Source: Theodoxus fluviatilis (Eukaryota; Mollusca; Gastropoda; Cycloneritida; Neritidae). Taken from it: a stretch of 18,399 nucleotides of DNA. The stretch lies in NCBI GenBank assembly GCA_034096865.1, contig JAWQFJ010018266.1, positions 1-18,399 on the forward strand, written 5' to 3'. A program made the translations under genes and the position numbers. The notes beneath the pieces are model-generated. The model was not told the DNA's origin, made no database searches, and worked only from the letters and a program-made list of their open reading frames with translations. Positions 18,288-18,399 of the stretch are shown here, piece by piece (position 1 is the stretch's first letter; every line of letters begins with the position of its first letter).

Positions 18288-18399
18288 TGGCTGCACGCAC
18301 TCAGATACTGCAGCCGGATGTGTCTGTCAGCTTGATCTCTGGTAGCGTTTTGAGCAAATAAGTTTTCGCGGATTTGTTTTTGAAATAACAGAAACAAAC

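Larger units (their letters stand above)
16018..18399 (+). repeat. Long direct repeat, copy 2 (with two insertions; continues past the window)
   Basis: Matches 10450-11713 in the same order and orientation, interrupted at 16618-16950 and 17531-18287. The final bases (AACAGAAACAAAC) still align with copy 1, so the homology continues beyond the window. Confidence 0.9.

Overview
The window looks like non-coding, repeat-dominated nuclear DNA from a marine invertebrate, most plausibly a gastropod mollusc. The signs are very long microsatellites, tRNA-derived SINE-like copies, several foldback or MITE-type DNA elements, tyrosine-recombinase-retroelement-like gag remnants, and one isolated exon of a phospholipase A2 of a type I associate with molluscs. 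There are no bacterial operons, CRISPR arrays or rRNA genes. The taxon is an inference.

Layout. 1-1700: a tandem duplication of about 0.45-0.53 kb whose units each carry facing (TG)n and (CA)n tracts, then a CTAGTCC-rich inverted repeat. 2040-2260: a hairpin-forming dispersed repeat. 2990-3345: ATC and CAR trinucleotide repeats. 3995-4250: a tRNA-Lys-like SINE on the minus strand. 4396-5993: a foldback MITE interrupted at a TTAA by a 1.1-kb piggyBac-like element that still holds a broken acidic transposase N-terminus. 6099-6873: a small ORF and a dimeric repeat with a CAGA microsatellite and terminal hairpin. 7378-7846: an acidic peptide-repeat ORF with a 202-bp duplication. 8368-8926 (minus): a decayed Cys/His-domain coding fragment. 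9236-9343 (minus): one well-bounded phospholipase A2-like exon.

10193-10328 is a four-copy 34-bp minisatellite. 10450-11713 and 16018-18399 are two direct copies of one segment. The second copy carries two insertions absent from the first: a 0.33-kb foldback with hammerhead-like cores and long target duplications, and a 757-bp element with 75-bp terminal inverted repeats, 5-bp target duplications and an inner 151-bp-arm palindrome. Between the copies lie an inverted copy of the dimeric repeat (12092-12520), a CT-rich tract, a LINE-like 3' tail, a second SINE copy (13372-13610), a poly(C)-rich SINE-like repeat, and a degenerate gag-like gene (15099-15686) with a possible 68-bp intron and a poly(A) signal.

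No intact cellular gene is demonstrable. The best protein-level signals are the phospholipase exon, the gag-like gene and the piggyBac-like N-terminus. The most informative structures are the nested insertions, because empty sites can be read directly from the internal duplicate or rebuilt from repeat periodicity.
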